From Tetrastigma voinierianum (lineage: Eukaryota > Streptophyta > Magnoliopsida > Vitales > Vitaceae), in assembly GCA_016808115.1 (NCBI GenBank), contig JAEQBH010007414.1, positions 62,001-126,000 of the forward strand: 64,000 bases of DNA. Direction: 5' to 3'. The notes under the pieces are model-generated. The model had not been told where the DNA came from, did not search any database, and saw only the letters and a program-made list of their open reading frames with translations. This document shows, piece after piece, positions 23,581-35,514 of this stretch; position 1 is the stretch's first letter, and every line of letters starts with the position of its first letter. A program made the translations under genes and the position numbers.

Positions 23581-26500
23581 CACCCTACCGCAAGAGCAAA
23601 GAAGTCTCACAATTCTTACATTCTAACCCACATAATGTTTTGTCTTTTGACATCTAGTCCCCTCCTCCCCCTCTTGTCTCGAAGGCTTCTTTCTCCTCAA
23701 GAAGACATATGGGACCTTCGCCGCCATAAAGAGCGCCGCCTCGTAATTCTTACATTCCCCACCTAAAGAATGAGCTTCCGTCTCCCACATATCGCCCTCC
23801 CTATGTGTCTCAAGATATTTTTCTTCCTCGCCGCATCATTGGCGGCAACCCCTGCCGCCATCAAGAGCGGCAGTTCCCACAATACCATATCACCTTACCG
23901 TAATGTTTCGTCTCTCGACATCTCCGTCCCCTCCCCTCGCCCGTAAGAGCTTCTTTCCACAAGATCGCGCTAGCCGACCCCCCGCCGCCATCAAGAGTGG
24001 CCTGTCTCAAAATTCTTACATTCACACCCACAGAATTTTTCGTCTCTTGACATCTCGTCTCCTCCCCCTCTTTGTCTCGAAGAGCTTCTCTTTCGCATCA
24101 TCACCGGCGGTGACCCCTGCTGCCGTCAAGAGCGGACCGTCTCACAATTCTTACATTCTCACCCACATAATGTGTGTTTCATCTTCTTGGACATCTGCCT
24201 CCTCCCCCCTCTTGTCTCGAAGAGCTTCTTTCCACAAGATATCGTGGTGGCACCCTGCCGCCATATCAAGAGCGGCTACCACAAATTCTACCCTTCTCAC
24301 CCACGTAATGTTTCGTCTCCTTACATCTCGCCCTTCCCCCCCTTTGCCTCGAAGAGCTTCTTCCGCATCACGGCGCCGCTGCCGACCTCTGCCGCCGTCA
24401 AGAGCGGCCAGTCTCACAATTCTTAAATTCTCACGCACAGAATGTTTCATCTCTTGACATCTAGTCGCTTCCCCTTATTTATCTCAAAGAGCTTATCTTC
24501 CGCAAAGACGGCGGGCGACCTCGTGTCGTCAAGAGTTTCCTCTAAGTCTCGCGCCAATTCTTATGATTCTCACCCACGTAATGCTTTTCACATCTGTCTC
24601 CTCCCCTCTTTATCTCGAAGAGCTTTCCGCAAAGATCGCCGACGGCGATCCCTACCGCCGTCAAGAGCACGCCTCACAATTCTACATTCTCACCCAATAT
24701 ATTGCTTCGCCTCTCGACGACTAACCCCACCCCTATTGTCTCTCTATGATTTTCTTCCGCGAAGATCGGGCCTAAGAGGACCTCTCGCCGCCGTCAAGAG
24801 CCGCTGGGCCTCAAAATTCTTACATTCTCACCCAAAGAATGTTTCTCGCCTCAACATCTCGTCTCCCTCTTATCCGTTAAGAGCTTCTCATCCACAAGAC
24901 TGGGCGGCGGGCGACCCCCGCGCCAAGAGCAGGCCGCCCCACAATTCTTATATTCTAACCCACACGTTCGTCTCGAGATCTCGTCCCCTCTTCCTTTTTT
25001 TTTTCGAATAGCTTTTTCTTCCGCAAAGACGGCGGGCCGGCACCCCCGCGTCAAGAGCTTTATCATACCTACATTCTCACCCACAAAATGTTTCACCTTG
25101 ACATCTCGTCCCTTCCCTCTTTTAAATAAAGAGCTTCTCTTCCGTAAGATCGGCTAAGCAAAGCACCCTCGCTGCCGCGAAGAGCGGTAAGTCTCACAAT
25201 TCTTACATTCTAACCCACAGAATATTTCATCTTTTGACATCTAGTCCCCTCCCCCTCTTTGTCTCGAAGAGCTTCTCCCAAGCAAAGATTGGCGACGGAG
25301 ACCTCTGGTTTGATCAAGAGCGACTTCGCTCACACTCTTATGTTCTCACCCACTGAATGTTTCATCTCTTGACAAATCGTCCCCTCCCCCTATGTGTCTC
25401 GAAGATATTTTCTTCCGCATCATTGGCGGTAGCAACCCCTGCCGTCGTCAAGAGCGGCTAGTCTCACAATTCTTACATTCTCACCCACAGAATGTTTCGT
25501 CTCTTGACATCTCGTCCCCTCCCCCTCTTTGTCCAGAAGAGCTTCTCTTCCACAGCATTGACGGCGGCGGCGACCCCTGTCGCCGTTAAGAGCGGTAAGT
25601 CTCACAATTCTTACATTCTAACCCACAGAATGTTTCGTCTTTTGACATACTCCAGTCCCTCCCCCTTGTCTCGAAGAGCTCCCGCAAAGATTGGCGACTG
25701 GGACCTCCGGGCCGGCACTCAAGAGCCACCGCTCACAATTCCCTACAGCTCACCCACCGAATGTTTCATCTCTTGACATATCGTCCCCTTCCCCTATGTG
25801 TCTCGAAGATATTTTCTTCCGCATCGCTGGCGTAGGCAACCCCCGGTCAAGCCAAGAGCACTAGTCTCAATTCCCACATTCTCACCCACGTATCAGCTGT
25901 CTCGACATCTCGTCCTCCCCTCGTCTGCATGAGTTCTTCCACGCATTGACGGCGGTGCGGCGACCCCCTCGGTCGCTGCCGTAAGAGCCCGTCTCAAAAT
26001 CTCCTGCATTCTCACCCACATAATTTTTCATCTCTCGACATCTCGCCCTCCCCTTGTGTCTCAAGAGCTTTCTTTCGCAAAGATCACCGGCGGCGGACCC
26101 GCCGCCGCTCTGCAAGAGCGACCGTCTCACAATTCTTACATTCTCACCCACATAATGTTTCATCTCTTGACATCTCGTCTCCTCCCCCTATTTTTCTCGA
26201 AGAGCTTATCTTCCGCATCATCGGCGGTGGCGACCCTTGCTGCCGTCAAGAGCGGCCAGTCTCACAAATCCTACCTTCTCACCCACATAATGTTTCGTCT
26301 CTTTACATCTCGTCCTCTCCCCCTCTTTGTCTCGAAGAGCTTCTCTTCCGCATCATCGGCGTCGTCGACCTCTGCCGCCGTCAAGAGTGGCCAGTCTCAC
26401 AATTCTTAAATTCTCACGCACAGAATGTTTCATTTCTTGACATCTAGTCTCTTCCCCTTCTCTATCTCGAAGAGCTTATCTTCGCAGCATCGGCGGCGGC

Positions 26501-27090
26501 GACCCCTGCCGCCGTCAAGAGTTTCGAGTCTCACAATTCTTACATTCTCACCCACAGAATGTTTCTTCTTTTGACATCTTGTCCCCTCCCTCTTATCTCG
26601 AATATTTCTTTCCTCTCAAGAATGGGCACTACGACCTCGGTCGGCCGCGTCGCAGCGCTGCCGGCCTCACAATTCTTATATTCTCACCCACATATTGTTT
26701 CGTCTCTTGACATATCGTCCCCACCCCTTATTTGTCTCGAAGAGATTTTCTTCCTAAAGACGGCCGTAGCGACCCCCCCGTCATTGTCAAGAGCTGGGAG
26801 GCTCAAAATACCTCAGCGACTCACCCAAAGAATGTTCTCGTCTCTCGACATCCTCGTCCCTCCCCTTTATCTGGGCGAGCTTCTCTTCTCCACAAGACGC
26901 GGCGCGCACTCCCCCGCCGCCTTCAAAAGCGGCCATTTTAAAGATTCTTACATTCTCACCCACAGAATGTTTCGTCTCTTGACAACTCGTCCCCTCCCCC
27001 TCTTGGTCTCGAAGATCTTCTCTTTCGCATCATCACCAGCGGTGACCCCTGCCGCCGTCTAGAGCGGCCCGTCTCACAATTCTTACATTC
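23581..27090. repeat. 135-bp satellite array B, about 26 units
   Basis: It has the same monomer as array A and resumes in the phase where array A stopped (CACCCTACCGC then AAGAGC), so the two are one array split by E2. Successive AATGTTT starts at 26154, 26289, 26424 and 26558 show a 134-135 base period. Units are generally better preserved than in array A. The array ends at 27090 where the E4 LTR starts. Long apparent ORFs (23903-24457, 24442-25011, 26559-27062) are a consequence of the period being a multiple of three. Confidence 0.96.
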
Positions 27091-28576
27091 TGATTAGTAC
27101 CCAAGAAGTGCTATTTTGAATCATGTTTAAGATTGGTTTTAAGTGCTTTTTGCGTACTAATCATATTAATTAAGCCGATTGACATGTGCAGGTCCATTAG
27201 TATTACTGATTTTGTTTCGAGGTTGCTTTTGGTAGTTTTGTAGATTTCATAAACCTCCTCCATCATTTCAAGCTTGACTTCGCAATTTTGCTGATTTATG
27301 CTGAGTTCGTATGAATTCTCGGTGATTGCATCAAGCCTGGATTAAGATATTTCGTCGAAAGAGGAAAAGTGCAGTCGGAAGATGCAAGAGGCATCAAGTG
27401 TCACTGAGTGAAGATAAATTTTCAGAAGATAGCAAAATTCTAACAGACACTGAGCTCCATTATAAATGTTCTTCGTGGCTAATGCACCACTTTGTTATGC
27501 CCATTTTCGCGATAAATAAATTTCCTCGCTAACATAGCCAAATTCAATTATCATACGAAATTCCCGGTGCATACGAAAATCTATTCTCAAGCTATGATCC
27601 AACTCGACTCCGCTTGATTAATTTCTCTTTTCCCTCAAGGTAATCATATTATTTAGGTTGGGTTTAGTATTTTCACATATTTGGGGGAGGCTATATAAGC
27701 CATGTTATGGACATATCACCTAAATATTATTTCACGTGAAATTTCTTACACGTACCCTGCTTTTGGTTCCCATTTTCTCTCTTCTCTCCTCTTTCTCTCA
27801 TTTGCTGGGATCGTGCCAAACACACCTCCCTTTTGAGGATAACAACTCAAAGGGATGTCGCATAAGCCTCAAAACCTTGAAGAGGAGGGTCGTTTAGTTG
27901 GTTGATGTTGGTTTGCAAATTCTTCGGCTTTCATGAAGGTGCACGCATTTTCGTGTTTCAAACTTTCCAAAACTAGGTTTAAATGCTATTTAATGTATTT
28001 CTTCTTTTCGTCAATACTTTTGCATGTTTTTAGGGTTCGCTGTATTCTTTAATGGTAGATACACCGACATTTCTTAGATGCACATTATTAGTCATTGAGC
28101 AGGTTAAATGTCAGATTTTTAACTCCGCTTAAAAACATTAAATGCTCAAGAATGCTCGTTCAAATAGAAGGCTGGCGGCTGGTTTTTGAAGTCAAACAAA
28201 GATCCTGCTTTTGAATGACTATATGTCATTTTTGTCCCCACGCAAGCCGTGAAATAACCTGAGGACACCTCTATAACCCCATCATATCAAACTAGTAACC
28301 CAAAACTTCAAGGTGTTTCTTTTTCTTACATCTTATTCTAAATTGCTTCACTTAGCTTAGTGACACCATCAACCACAATTTTTAATGCAAATCCGAAAAT
28401 CCAAATGAAAGCCTCACCATTTTGAATCATGATACGAGTCATTTGTAAGATGAAAACCCATCCTCGAAGTTCGACCCTAGAACCGCCACTATATCAGAAT
28501 AGCTTATCATTTTAAGTAGGAGGAAATTTAGATACAAATTTGCTGACCGTATCACCCTACTATAAGACGGTAATCA
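27091..28576 (+). repeat. E4 5' LTR
   Basis: The LTR begins TGATTAGTACCCAAGAAG and ends TAATCA before the PBS, about 1.49 kb. Its start matches the reverse complement of the H and E5 LTR ends (GTACC at 32015; GTACTAATCA at 55625). Its end region, with the ACCCATCC...TTCGACCCTAG and ATCACCCTAC phrases, matches 58690-58832. There is no TG...CA doubt at the left edge because it abuts recognisable satellite. Confidence 0.85.
27692..27698 (+). promoter_or_regulatory. TATA box of the E4 LTR
   Basis: TATATAA lies within GAGGCTATATAAGCC. The same GGCTATATAAGCC-like core is present in H (minus, 31349-31357), E5 (minus, 54940-54946) and the 57.6-kb solo LTR (57987-57993). Confidence 0.7.
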
Positions 28577-28580
28577 ACCC

Positions 28581-28601
28581 GCTGCCGCCGCTTTCTGGAT
28601 G
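28581..28601 (+). other. E4 primer-binding site, degraded
   Basis: GCTGCCGCCGCTTTCTGGAT followed by GGTGCCAAAC resembles TGGCGCCGTTGCCGGGGATGG with GTGCCAAAC after it, as in E5 (63612-63640). Several bases differ, so the exact limits are approximate. Confidence 0.55.
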
Positions 28602-28809
28602 GTGCCAAACTACGATGATGAGTTGATATGTACTTGTAATCTTCAATACAAGTATTATGACCTTTACCTCTCTCTTGATTTTTCATTAGTTAGAATATCA
28701 AGTTTTTTTCCCCTTCGCAGTCACCGGGTTGCTTTTATTATTACGCTCGCTATTATTTCGCTAACATCGATCCTGGGCAAGCCTTTGTTGTTCTTGCTTT
28801 TATCTCTTT

Positions 28810-30483
28810 TTGTGTCATAGGTGCTTATGCATCACCGTGGATAGAGATATATCGTGCAGATCAGAAAGAGTTCCCACACCAATCGAACAAGGTTGTAGTC
28901 GAAGTGGTGCACAAGTAGCAAATGGTTTCTCTACCCGAGGAACAACAAAGCCAACAGCAACTCCTATGAATCTCAACAACATACAAGTCAATGAGGGATC
29001 ATTACTGCCACCTCCTCTAGAGTTAGTGCTCCTTCCCGCATCATACCACCCGCCGAGGGATGGTAGCGCTTAGACTCCATTCCCCGGTGCCCCTACTCCC
29101 AACTTCCTTTCATGGTATGGAAATGAAAACCACACACACATCCGGGATTTTGAGGAAGTATGCATAACTTTTAAGGAGGGTGTAACCGATATGGATTTAA
29201 TGAAGTTGAAGGCATTCCCATTAACCCTTAATGACAAAGCCAAAATATGGCTTAATTCATTGAGACCAAGAACCATTAGAAGCTGGACAGAGCTGCAGGC
29301 ATAATTTTTAAAGAAATTCTTCAGTGCTCACAAGACCAACAATTTAAAGAGGCAACCCACACGTTTGGTACTCATGACAATGAGAGGTTCTACCGCGTCG
29401 GGAGAGGTTCATGGAAACCATCGCTGTGCATGTCCACATCATGGTTTCACACATGGATGCTTGTGAATCACTTCTATGATGGTATGTCTCCCGTACCTAT
29501 GAAGAAATCAAATGTGAAATAACGCGTGGAGGGGACTTTATGAAAGCAAGCACCCGTATGAAGCAATGGACTTTTGAATTATGTGGTTGAAACTTCCAAG
29601 GGATGGATGAACCAACCCAAGGGAGGTGGAGAAAATGGTGCAGCCTTCAGCCCACCAAAGTGGAGGCATTTTGCACTCCCTTTTCGAGGATATGGAGATG
29701 AGGAGCAAAGATATCAACCTTAGCTGTAGCGTGGAAGTGCCGGAAGGAAAAAGGCTACACGAGGTACACGTGCTGGATCGAAAAACCCCGCAAAGGCCAA
29801 CCCATGCATCAATTTCTAATCCATCAAGCCACCCATAAGAACACTGGTCCAATTGCTCCTCGAGAGATTTGATGTGTCGAGCATGCCAATGTCGCTGGCC
29901 AATCTGCCACAACCCAATGCCCCATATGGTAATACATATAATTCCAATTTGAGGAACCACCCTAATCTCTCTTGGTGCTTCCTAAACCCCCTCGCTTAGG
30001 CCTCCCGGGTGCCGCTTGATTCCTCATCTCAACCACAACCATCACCATCATCATCCCCTGTTGAACAAGCTATCTTAAATTTAAGCAAGGTGGTAGTGTG
30101 ATTTTGTGAAGAACAAAGGAACTAATCATAATTCTCAAAAGATTTGATACGTGAAAGCACCTCGAACAAGAGAATAGATGGGCTTGAGAATAGGGCCTTT
30201 AATCGAAAAATTGAGAATCTCTGAAGATTCCATCACAAGGATTACTAATTTGCTGGAGTACAGGAGAGCCAAGATTCCCTTCCCGTACACCGCGAATCCG
30301 GATAGTCCATGAAATAGGTTATTCCAGCAACTCAAGGATCGATGAAGTAAAGGCTATCATCACTTTAAGGAGTGGAAAAGAAATTGAGCAATCAGTACCT
30401 AAGATTGCTGAAGAAACAGAAAAGGAAAAGGAAGCTGAGCCTGAGAGAATAATAATCAGAGAAGATTCAATGAAGAAAAACAT
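28810..30483 (+). pseudogene. E4 gag, frameshifted and interrupted by H
   Basis: Plus-strand phrases in three frames give a Ty3/gypsy Athila/Tat gag in order. There is an N-terminal MNLNNIQVNEGS-like part (28966 on), then the capsid core with HIRDFEEVCITFKEGV, KLKAFPLTLNDKAKIWLNSL and FFSAHKTNNLKRQ (29100-29360). A proline/glutamine-rich region follows at about 30000-30060, and a C-terminal ITLRSGKEIEQS followed by an acidic E/K-rich tail at 30358-30480. Gag forms the virus-like particle. It stops being readable at 30483, where the LTR of H starts. At least three frameshifts and internal stops make it non-functional as written. Confidence 0.85.
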
Positions 30484-31348
30484 TGATTCATGCCACGGTA
30501 GGGTGATCCAGAATCAACAAAATTTGTTTCCTATTTTCCTCCTACTGCCGTAGTCAAGCTACCAGAGATAGCTGTCTAGGGTCTAACACGGATGGGTTTT
30601 CATCTTACAAATGATTTGTATCATGGTTCAAAAATGGTGAGGCTTTCATTTGATTTTCGGATTGCATTGAAAAGTGTGGGTGTTGCTTGTCACTTCAGTT
30701 AATCGACCCAGCTTTAAATAAGGTGTGGAAAGGGAGACTTTGAAGGTTTGGGTCACATTAGATTAGCATAATGAGGTTATATAGGTGTCCTCGTGTTATT
30801 TCCTCGTGATTAGGCAAATGACATATAGTCATTGCCAAACCCGATCTTTGTTTAGCTTTTTTAAAAACCAACCCTTAAAAACATTCCATTTTAACCTAAG
30901 CATTTACTGAGCATTTAATGTTCTATCAGTAGAAAACATAGCATTTAACCCACCCTTAGCGGCTCAGAATGACATATCTTAATGGAATGCCGGTTGTATC
31001 TACCATTAAGAATACACGAACCCTGGGGCTAAGGCCAAGTATTGACCAAAGAAAATACATTAAATAACATTAAACCCCTAGTTTGGAAAGTTTCAACACA
31101 TACACTGCCTCCATTTAAGACAAAGGAACACCTCGCAAACCACCATTAACCAACCTAGCAACCCTCCTCTTCAAGGTTTTTGAGTCTACTAAACATCCTT
31201 GAGTTGTCATCCTCAAAGGGGTGTGTTTTGCAGCCGAGAAAATGAGAGAAAGAAGAGAGAGAAGAGAGAAAAACCAGAAACCTAAAACAAATGGGTCAGG
31301 CCAAAACCGCGCGGATCCAAAGCTAGCGCACAAATGTTGCAAAGTGGC

Positions 31349-31357
31349 TTATATAGC
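31349..31357 (-). promoter_or_regulatory. TATA box of the H LTR
   Basis: The plus strand reads CTTATATAG (minus CTATATAAG). It lies just downstream, on the minus strand, of the TTCGCTAT/ATAGCGAA zone at 31465-31690. Confidence 0.7.
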
Positions 31358-31464
31358 CTTACAAGAGATGTGAAATACAAAAATAACCAAAATAAAATGA
31401 TTACATTGAGGGTAAAATGGGAATTACACAAAACGGGGTCGTTTGGATCACAAAAAGAAGGGCA

Positions 31465-31690
31465 ACATTTTCGCTATGCATAGCGAATTTCGCTATCATA
31501 GTGAAACTGAAAGTATTGCATTTAAAATTCAAAATTTCCTCGCTTATGTGCACAACAATTTTCGCCATGATAGCTAATTTTCGCTATCATAGCTTAAATT
31601 TGGCCATTTGGGCCCTTTCATAGACATACACTACCACGGCGAAATTTTCGCATCCTATGAAAATTCCTCGCTATGCCATAGCGAAATTCC
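31465..31690. repeat. TTCGCTAT/ATAGCGAA palindrome zone in the H LTR
   Basis: It contains a perfect 18-base palindrome TTCGCTATGCATAGCGAA at 31470-31487. Repeated TTTCGCTATCATAG, TTTCGCCATGATAG and GCTATGCCATAGCGAAAT phrases follow. The zone is directly upstream of the H TATA box on the minus strand. A related but more altered zone is in E5 (55080-55300). Confidence 0.75.
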
Positions 31691-32015
31691 CGATCCTCCT
31701 GCATTGCTTCCTGCACCAATCGGCTTGCATTTCTTCCTTTCCAGCTTGACATTTCTTCATCTCGGCTTGATGAAATCACCGAGAATTCATACGAACTCAG
31801 CAAAAAACATCACAATTTTGATGCCAAGCTTGATATGATGGCGGAGGTTCCCGAAACCTGCAAAACTACCAAAAACAACCTCGAAACAAAAATCGGCACT
31901 TAATCTGGACCCTACATGTCATTCCGGGCTTAATTAATACATATCGAAGCACCTTAAAAAGCACCCGCCAAAACCCATTCTGGGCGAGGACTCAAAATAG
32001 CACTTTTGGGTACCA

Positions 32016-33410
32016 CCGCCACTCCCCAACCGACACGTTGCTAGTTCTTAGCAATGCTAAAAATAATGAAAACAGTGCTACGCGCTTTTGGTAAAAAGAG
32101 TATGTTGAAACCGCAAGCGGTGCGGCCGCTTTAGGCCTTACCTTCAAAGATGAACAATTTAGACTTTGGTAATAAAACCATCACATGAGAGAACAAAAAT
32201 GCCATATAGGAAACGTCTCAGTGGCAGCATCAATTCCAAGGAAGTTAACCCGAACTTCCACCTAAATCTAAGTGCTTTTAGTAATCGCTTGAACCAATAA
32301 GTTACAAAGCTGATATTCCTCCCCCAACCAAGCTTACCGCAAGGGCCTTAAAAACCGATGACCAACCTAAATAGATTCAAGCATAATTTTTCATATTTCT
32401 TTCTTTGATTGTATTGTAGGGTGCAATGCTGAAAACTCGACTTCACCAAAGTCCGTGTAACGGGGGTCCACCGATGACTCCCAACCAATTAAGGTTTAGG
32501 GCACCAAGTCATAAGGATCTTTCACACAAACTCCTCGCCACCTCACTCTGGGAAATGATTTCTCGAGAATTAAGCACCTACAACTCCTCGCTAAACTCCA
32601 CCCATCCAACCGCGTAGCAAACACCTAAGTCGATGACTCCAACCAGTGAAGGCTTAGGGGGCATCTAGTTTAAAGGGGCCGCATATACCCTGACCGTGTT
32701 CGGTTTCAAGGCAGTGACACCCGCCACCCCTGCTCTCTTCTTCTTTGATTTTCTTTCTCATTCGGGAGGTGACTTCATTGGTCTTCAATACTCGTCAATA
32801 AAACCTTATTATGGGTCGTCACCAGCATCTAAGGCCTGGCGAAAGTGAAAAAAAAAAAGAGGTGGCGGCGTCACAACCTATTGATAAAAAATGATGTGCA
32901 CTGTGTGTGATTAGCTAAAGGCGGATGTACAAGGTTGAAACTATGGAACTTCAATAGACCAAAAACTTAATCATACATGGAATTGTTCTAACATTATGGT
33001 AGCACACAGGGCTTCAATTCTTCAACTAAAGGTAAGAGCAAAAACATAAAAATAAAGGTGCAAACAGCACTAATTTTAACAACAATTCTTGCCTCAGTAG
33101 GCACGTAATCCAAAGAAAAACAAAAACAAAAGTATGAAATATTACCTCAACACGTGATCGTTTCCGACATGGGAATGAAAAAGTTAGAGGATGGAATAGT
33201 ACCCCCTCAATCAGTGGTGGCAGAAGAAGGATCATCCCCAGCTTGGGCAGACTGAGGTGTTGTTGGTGAAGTGGATGATTTCACTACACCTACCAACACA
33301 AAGCAAAACATGCCACTCAACTGATTATTGCAATATTTTTAACAAAATAGAAACTTAAGCAAAACTAAGCAATTAAAATAGTGGCTTCTGAGACATTGCA
33401 GGAGCCACTT
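32016..33410 (-). other. H 3' non-coding region
   Basis: There is no coding sequence. It matches the corresponding part of E5 (55626-56850). Both have CGGGGGTCCACCGATGACTC followed by a GGGCACC/GGGCATC-AAGGATC phrase, a second GATGACTCC copy about 180 bases on, and a pyrimidine-rich tract (32730-32765; E5 56290-56355). The tract is purine-rich on the element strand. The region next to the LTR, about 32016-32070 (minus GTCGGTTGGGGAGTGG), probably includes the polypurine tract. Confidence 0.65.
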
Positions 33411-34613
33411 CTAAATATGTGGCCTGTGGGTCTCAAGGAGGGTCCAGAAGGAGAATTTCCTCCCTGACTACGGTCTGCTGCACAACATAGGGCTTCACCC
33501 TCTGTCCATTAACTTTGATCACCCTATTATCATTTGGATTGAGAAACCCACTGAACCAATGTGGGGTGTGTCGGCGAACGATGAATGGGCCTGGCCCATC
33601 GCGACTCTGAGCTGGGCTTTGAAATAGATGGAGTTTGAATCATACAGAGGATTCTTTGTCCTCTTGTTGAAATTTCGCAAGTTATCATTTGATCATGCCA
33701 TTTTTTCGACCTTCCTTTGCAATCTTCTCGAGTTCAAGTAGGCATCATTTCGTTTTTCCTCCAACTCGTTGAGATCAAGGAACCTGAGCCCGTACTCGCT
33801 TTAAATCCATGTTCAACATCTCGACGCTTCACCATGCTTTATACTCGATTTCCACCGAAGCGACATGCCTTGCCGTAGGACCAACCGATAAGGGGACATT
33901 CCAAGAATTGTTTTGAAAGTCGCTCGGGCAGGGCCCACAAAGGAATCAAGCAATTTGATGGACCAATCTTTCTGGCTGGCCGCTCACCACCTTTCTAGAA
34001 TGGTCTTAATCTCACCGCTGGCTAGTTCTACTTGACCACTTGTTTGAGGATGGTATGTAGCCACCTTCGCGGTTTCACACCATATTTAATATGAGGTTTC
34101 GAAAGGTTTGTTACATAAAATGCGGAACCTCATCACTAATAATGGCTTTCGTACCTCGAACCTAGAAAAGATGTTTGTTTTCAAGAATTTGAGCACTACC
34201 CCGTGGTCGTTGGTTCGTGTGGGATTGCCTCAACCCATTCGACACACATAGTCTACTCCCACCAATATGTATGTATGACCATAAGACGTGGGGAAAGGTC
34301 CCATGAAATCGATGCCCCAAACATCAAATAGCTCAACCACTAAAATTGGGTTCAGGGGCATCATATGACGGCGAGACAATTTCCCGAGCCTTTGGCATCC
34401 GGCTACATATCTCGCACATTTGCGTGCTTCTTTAAACAGTGGAAGGTCAGAGAAACCGTGATCACAAAGACCTCTATCGACGCCTTTCGGGAAGCAAAGT
34501 GCCACCACAGCACTCGTGGCAAAGGGCTTAGAATTCCTATTGTTCTTCTCTTCGTGCACACACTTCCCCGACATCTCGATCCGCACAAAGATTTAAAAAC
34601 AAGAAGGGCTCTT
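33410..34613 (-). pseudogene. H integrase and pol tail, cut by E3
   Basis: The minus-strand ORF 34230-34586 shows the integrase zinc-finger end (KCARYVAGCQRLGK), the MMPLNP phrase and the start of the catalytic core with the first catalytic aspartate (FDVWGIDFMGPFP, then YILVGVDYV). Downstream on the minus strand, to about 33410, frames change repeatedly but the core end and a VVQ-type pol tail can be followed by comparison with E5. The 5' side of the gene is separated by 18.5 kb of E3 and continues at 53115. Integrase inserts the cDNA. This copy is broken. Confidence 0.88.
34609..34613. repeat. Target-site duplication of E3, left copy (CTCTT)
   Basis: CTCTT directly precedes the TGATGAG start of E3 and is repeated exactly at 53115-53119 after the E3 end. 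Confidence 0.95.
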
Positions 34614-34789
34614 TGATGAGTCCAAAAACTCATTGGATTTTTAATCCATTTTTCTGAGTTTATTATGAGAATAATGTTGAATTGTTTGTAGAAAAATGAT
34701 AAATTGACTCAAATTCCAAATTGTAGGAAAATACAGCAGAAAATCAAATTTTAGCAAAAATTAGAAGAAATCAGCCTGCAGCAGAATTG

Positions 34790-35432
34790 AGGTCGCGATA
34801 CCATTTTGATGTCGCGACACAAAAAGGAGATAAATGATGTCGTGACATAACTCTGAGGTCGCGACAAGGATCTGTCTATGAAGCCATATAAGAGGTCTTT
34901 GCAAGTAAATGAAGTCGCAACTAGTTTTTAATTAAAGGGTCAAATTGAAGTTGCAACATGCTATATAGGTCGCGACATGAAAACAGGAACTGAAGTCTTG
35001 ACAAGAAAAATGATGTCGCGACTAATTATCCAAAGTTGCAACCTAAAAGAAGAGCCGAAGAAGGATGTCGCGACATTATTTTGATGTCGCGACCTGGAAA
35101 ATAGTTAGAAAGAAAGAAATCACTTTGCAACTTACTGAGGTCGCAACCTGAAGAAAAGAAATGGCAAGCAACAGAGGTCGTGACATAACCATGAGGTCGC
35201 GACATAAAACTGGAAGTTATGAAGACAATGATGTCGCGATATAACCAGGTCGCCGACATCAACACCGGCGAAATTAATCGAACAATGAGGTCGCGACATC
35301 ATTTTGATGTCGCGACCACTAATCAATGCTGTTGAAAGACAAACATGTTGCAACTTGAAAGGAAGAGGTCGCGACTGATAATGAGCCATCAAGAGAACTC
35401 CATGTCGCGACATCAACTTGAGGTCGCGACAT
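34790..35432. repeat. GTCGCGAC palindrome array in the E3 5' LTR
   Basis: By eye there are twelve exact GTCGCGAC between 34811 and about 35430, plus many one-mismatch versions (GTCGTGAC, GTCGCAAC). The contexts alternate GAGGTCGCGAC and GATGTCGCGACAT. Spacing is irregular, about 17 to 110 bases. The array ends about 85 bases before the TATA box. Confidence 0.88.
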
Positions 35433-35514
35433 AAAACAGTGGGTTGGGCTTTTTCTTTGGATTTTCACCTGGAGTATTTTTGGGGATTCGACCCAGTTTC
35501 TTTTTCTTTTAGAG

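Larger units (their letters stand above)
27091..30483 (+). mobile_element. E4: gypsy retrotransposon, 5' part only visible (LTR plus gag)
   Basis: It has an LTR starting TGATTAGTACCC, a PBS, then gag, all on the plus strand. It is inserted in the satellite at 27090. Its gag is interrupted at 30483 by element H. The rest of E4, including pol and the 3' LTR, is presumably beyond the window end on the other side of H. It belongs to the same family as H and E5. Confidence 0.8.
30484..32015 (-). repeat. H 3' LTR
   Basis: On the plus strand it starts TGATTCATGCCACGG and ends near TTTTGGGTACCA, about 1.53 kb. It is the reverse complement of the E4 LTR type. Matches include the CCTAGGGTCGAACACGG-like phrase shared with E5 (54165 on), CCTCAAAGGGGTGTG and the TATATAGCC core. 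The right edge (expected GTACTAATCA) reads GTACCACC, so it is accurate to a few bases only. Confidence 0.85.

Noticed and set aside
7176..23590. Target duplication for E2
   Set aside because: Flanks are satellite with errors; GACCG and CACCC do not match and several alignments are possible.
24442..25011. Long ORFs in the satellite (e.g. 189 and 184 codons) as genes
   Set aside because: They are translations of 135-bp monomers whose length is a multiple of three. They have no independent start, domain or codon signal, and the same peptide repeats every 45 residues.
34790..35432. CRISPR-like repeat array
   Set aside because: Repeats are 8-14 bases, irregularly spaced, palindromic, in a plant LTR, with no cas genes or leader.
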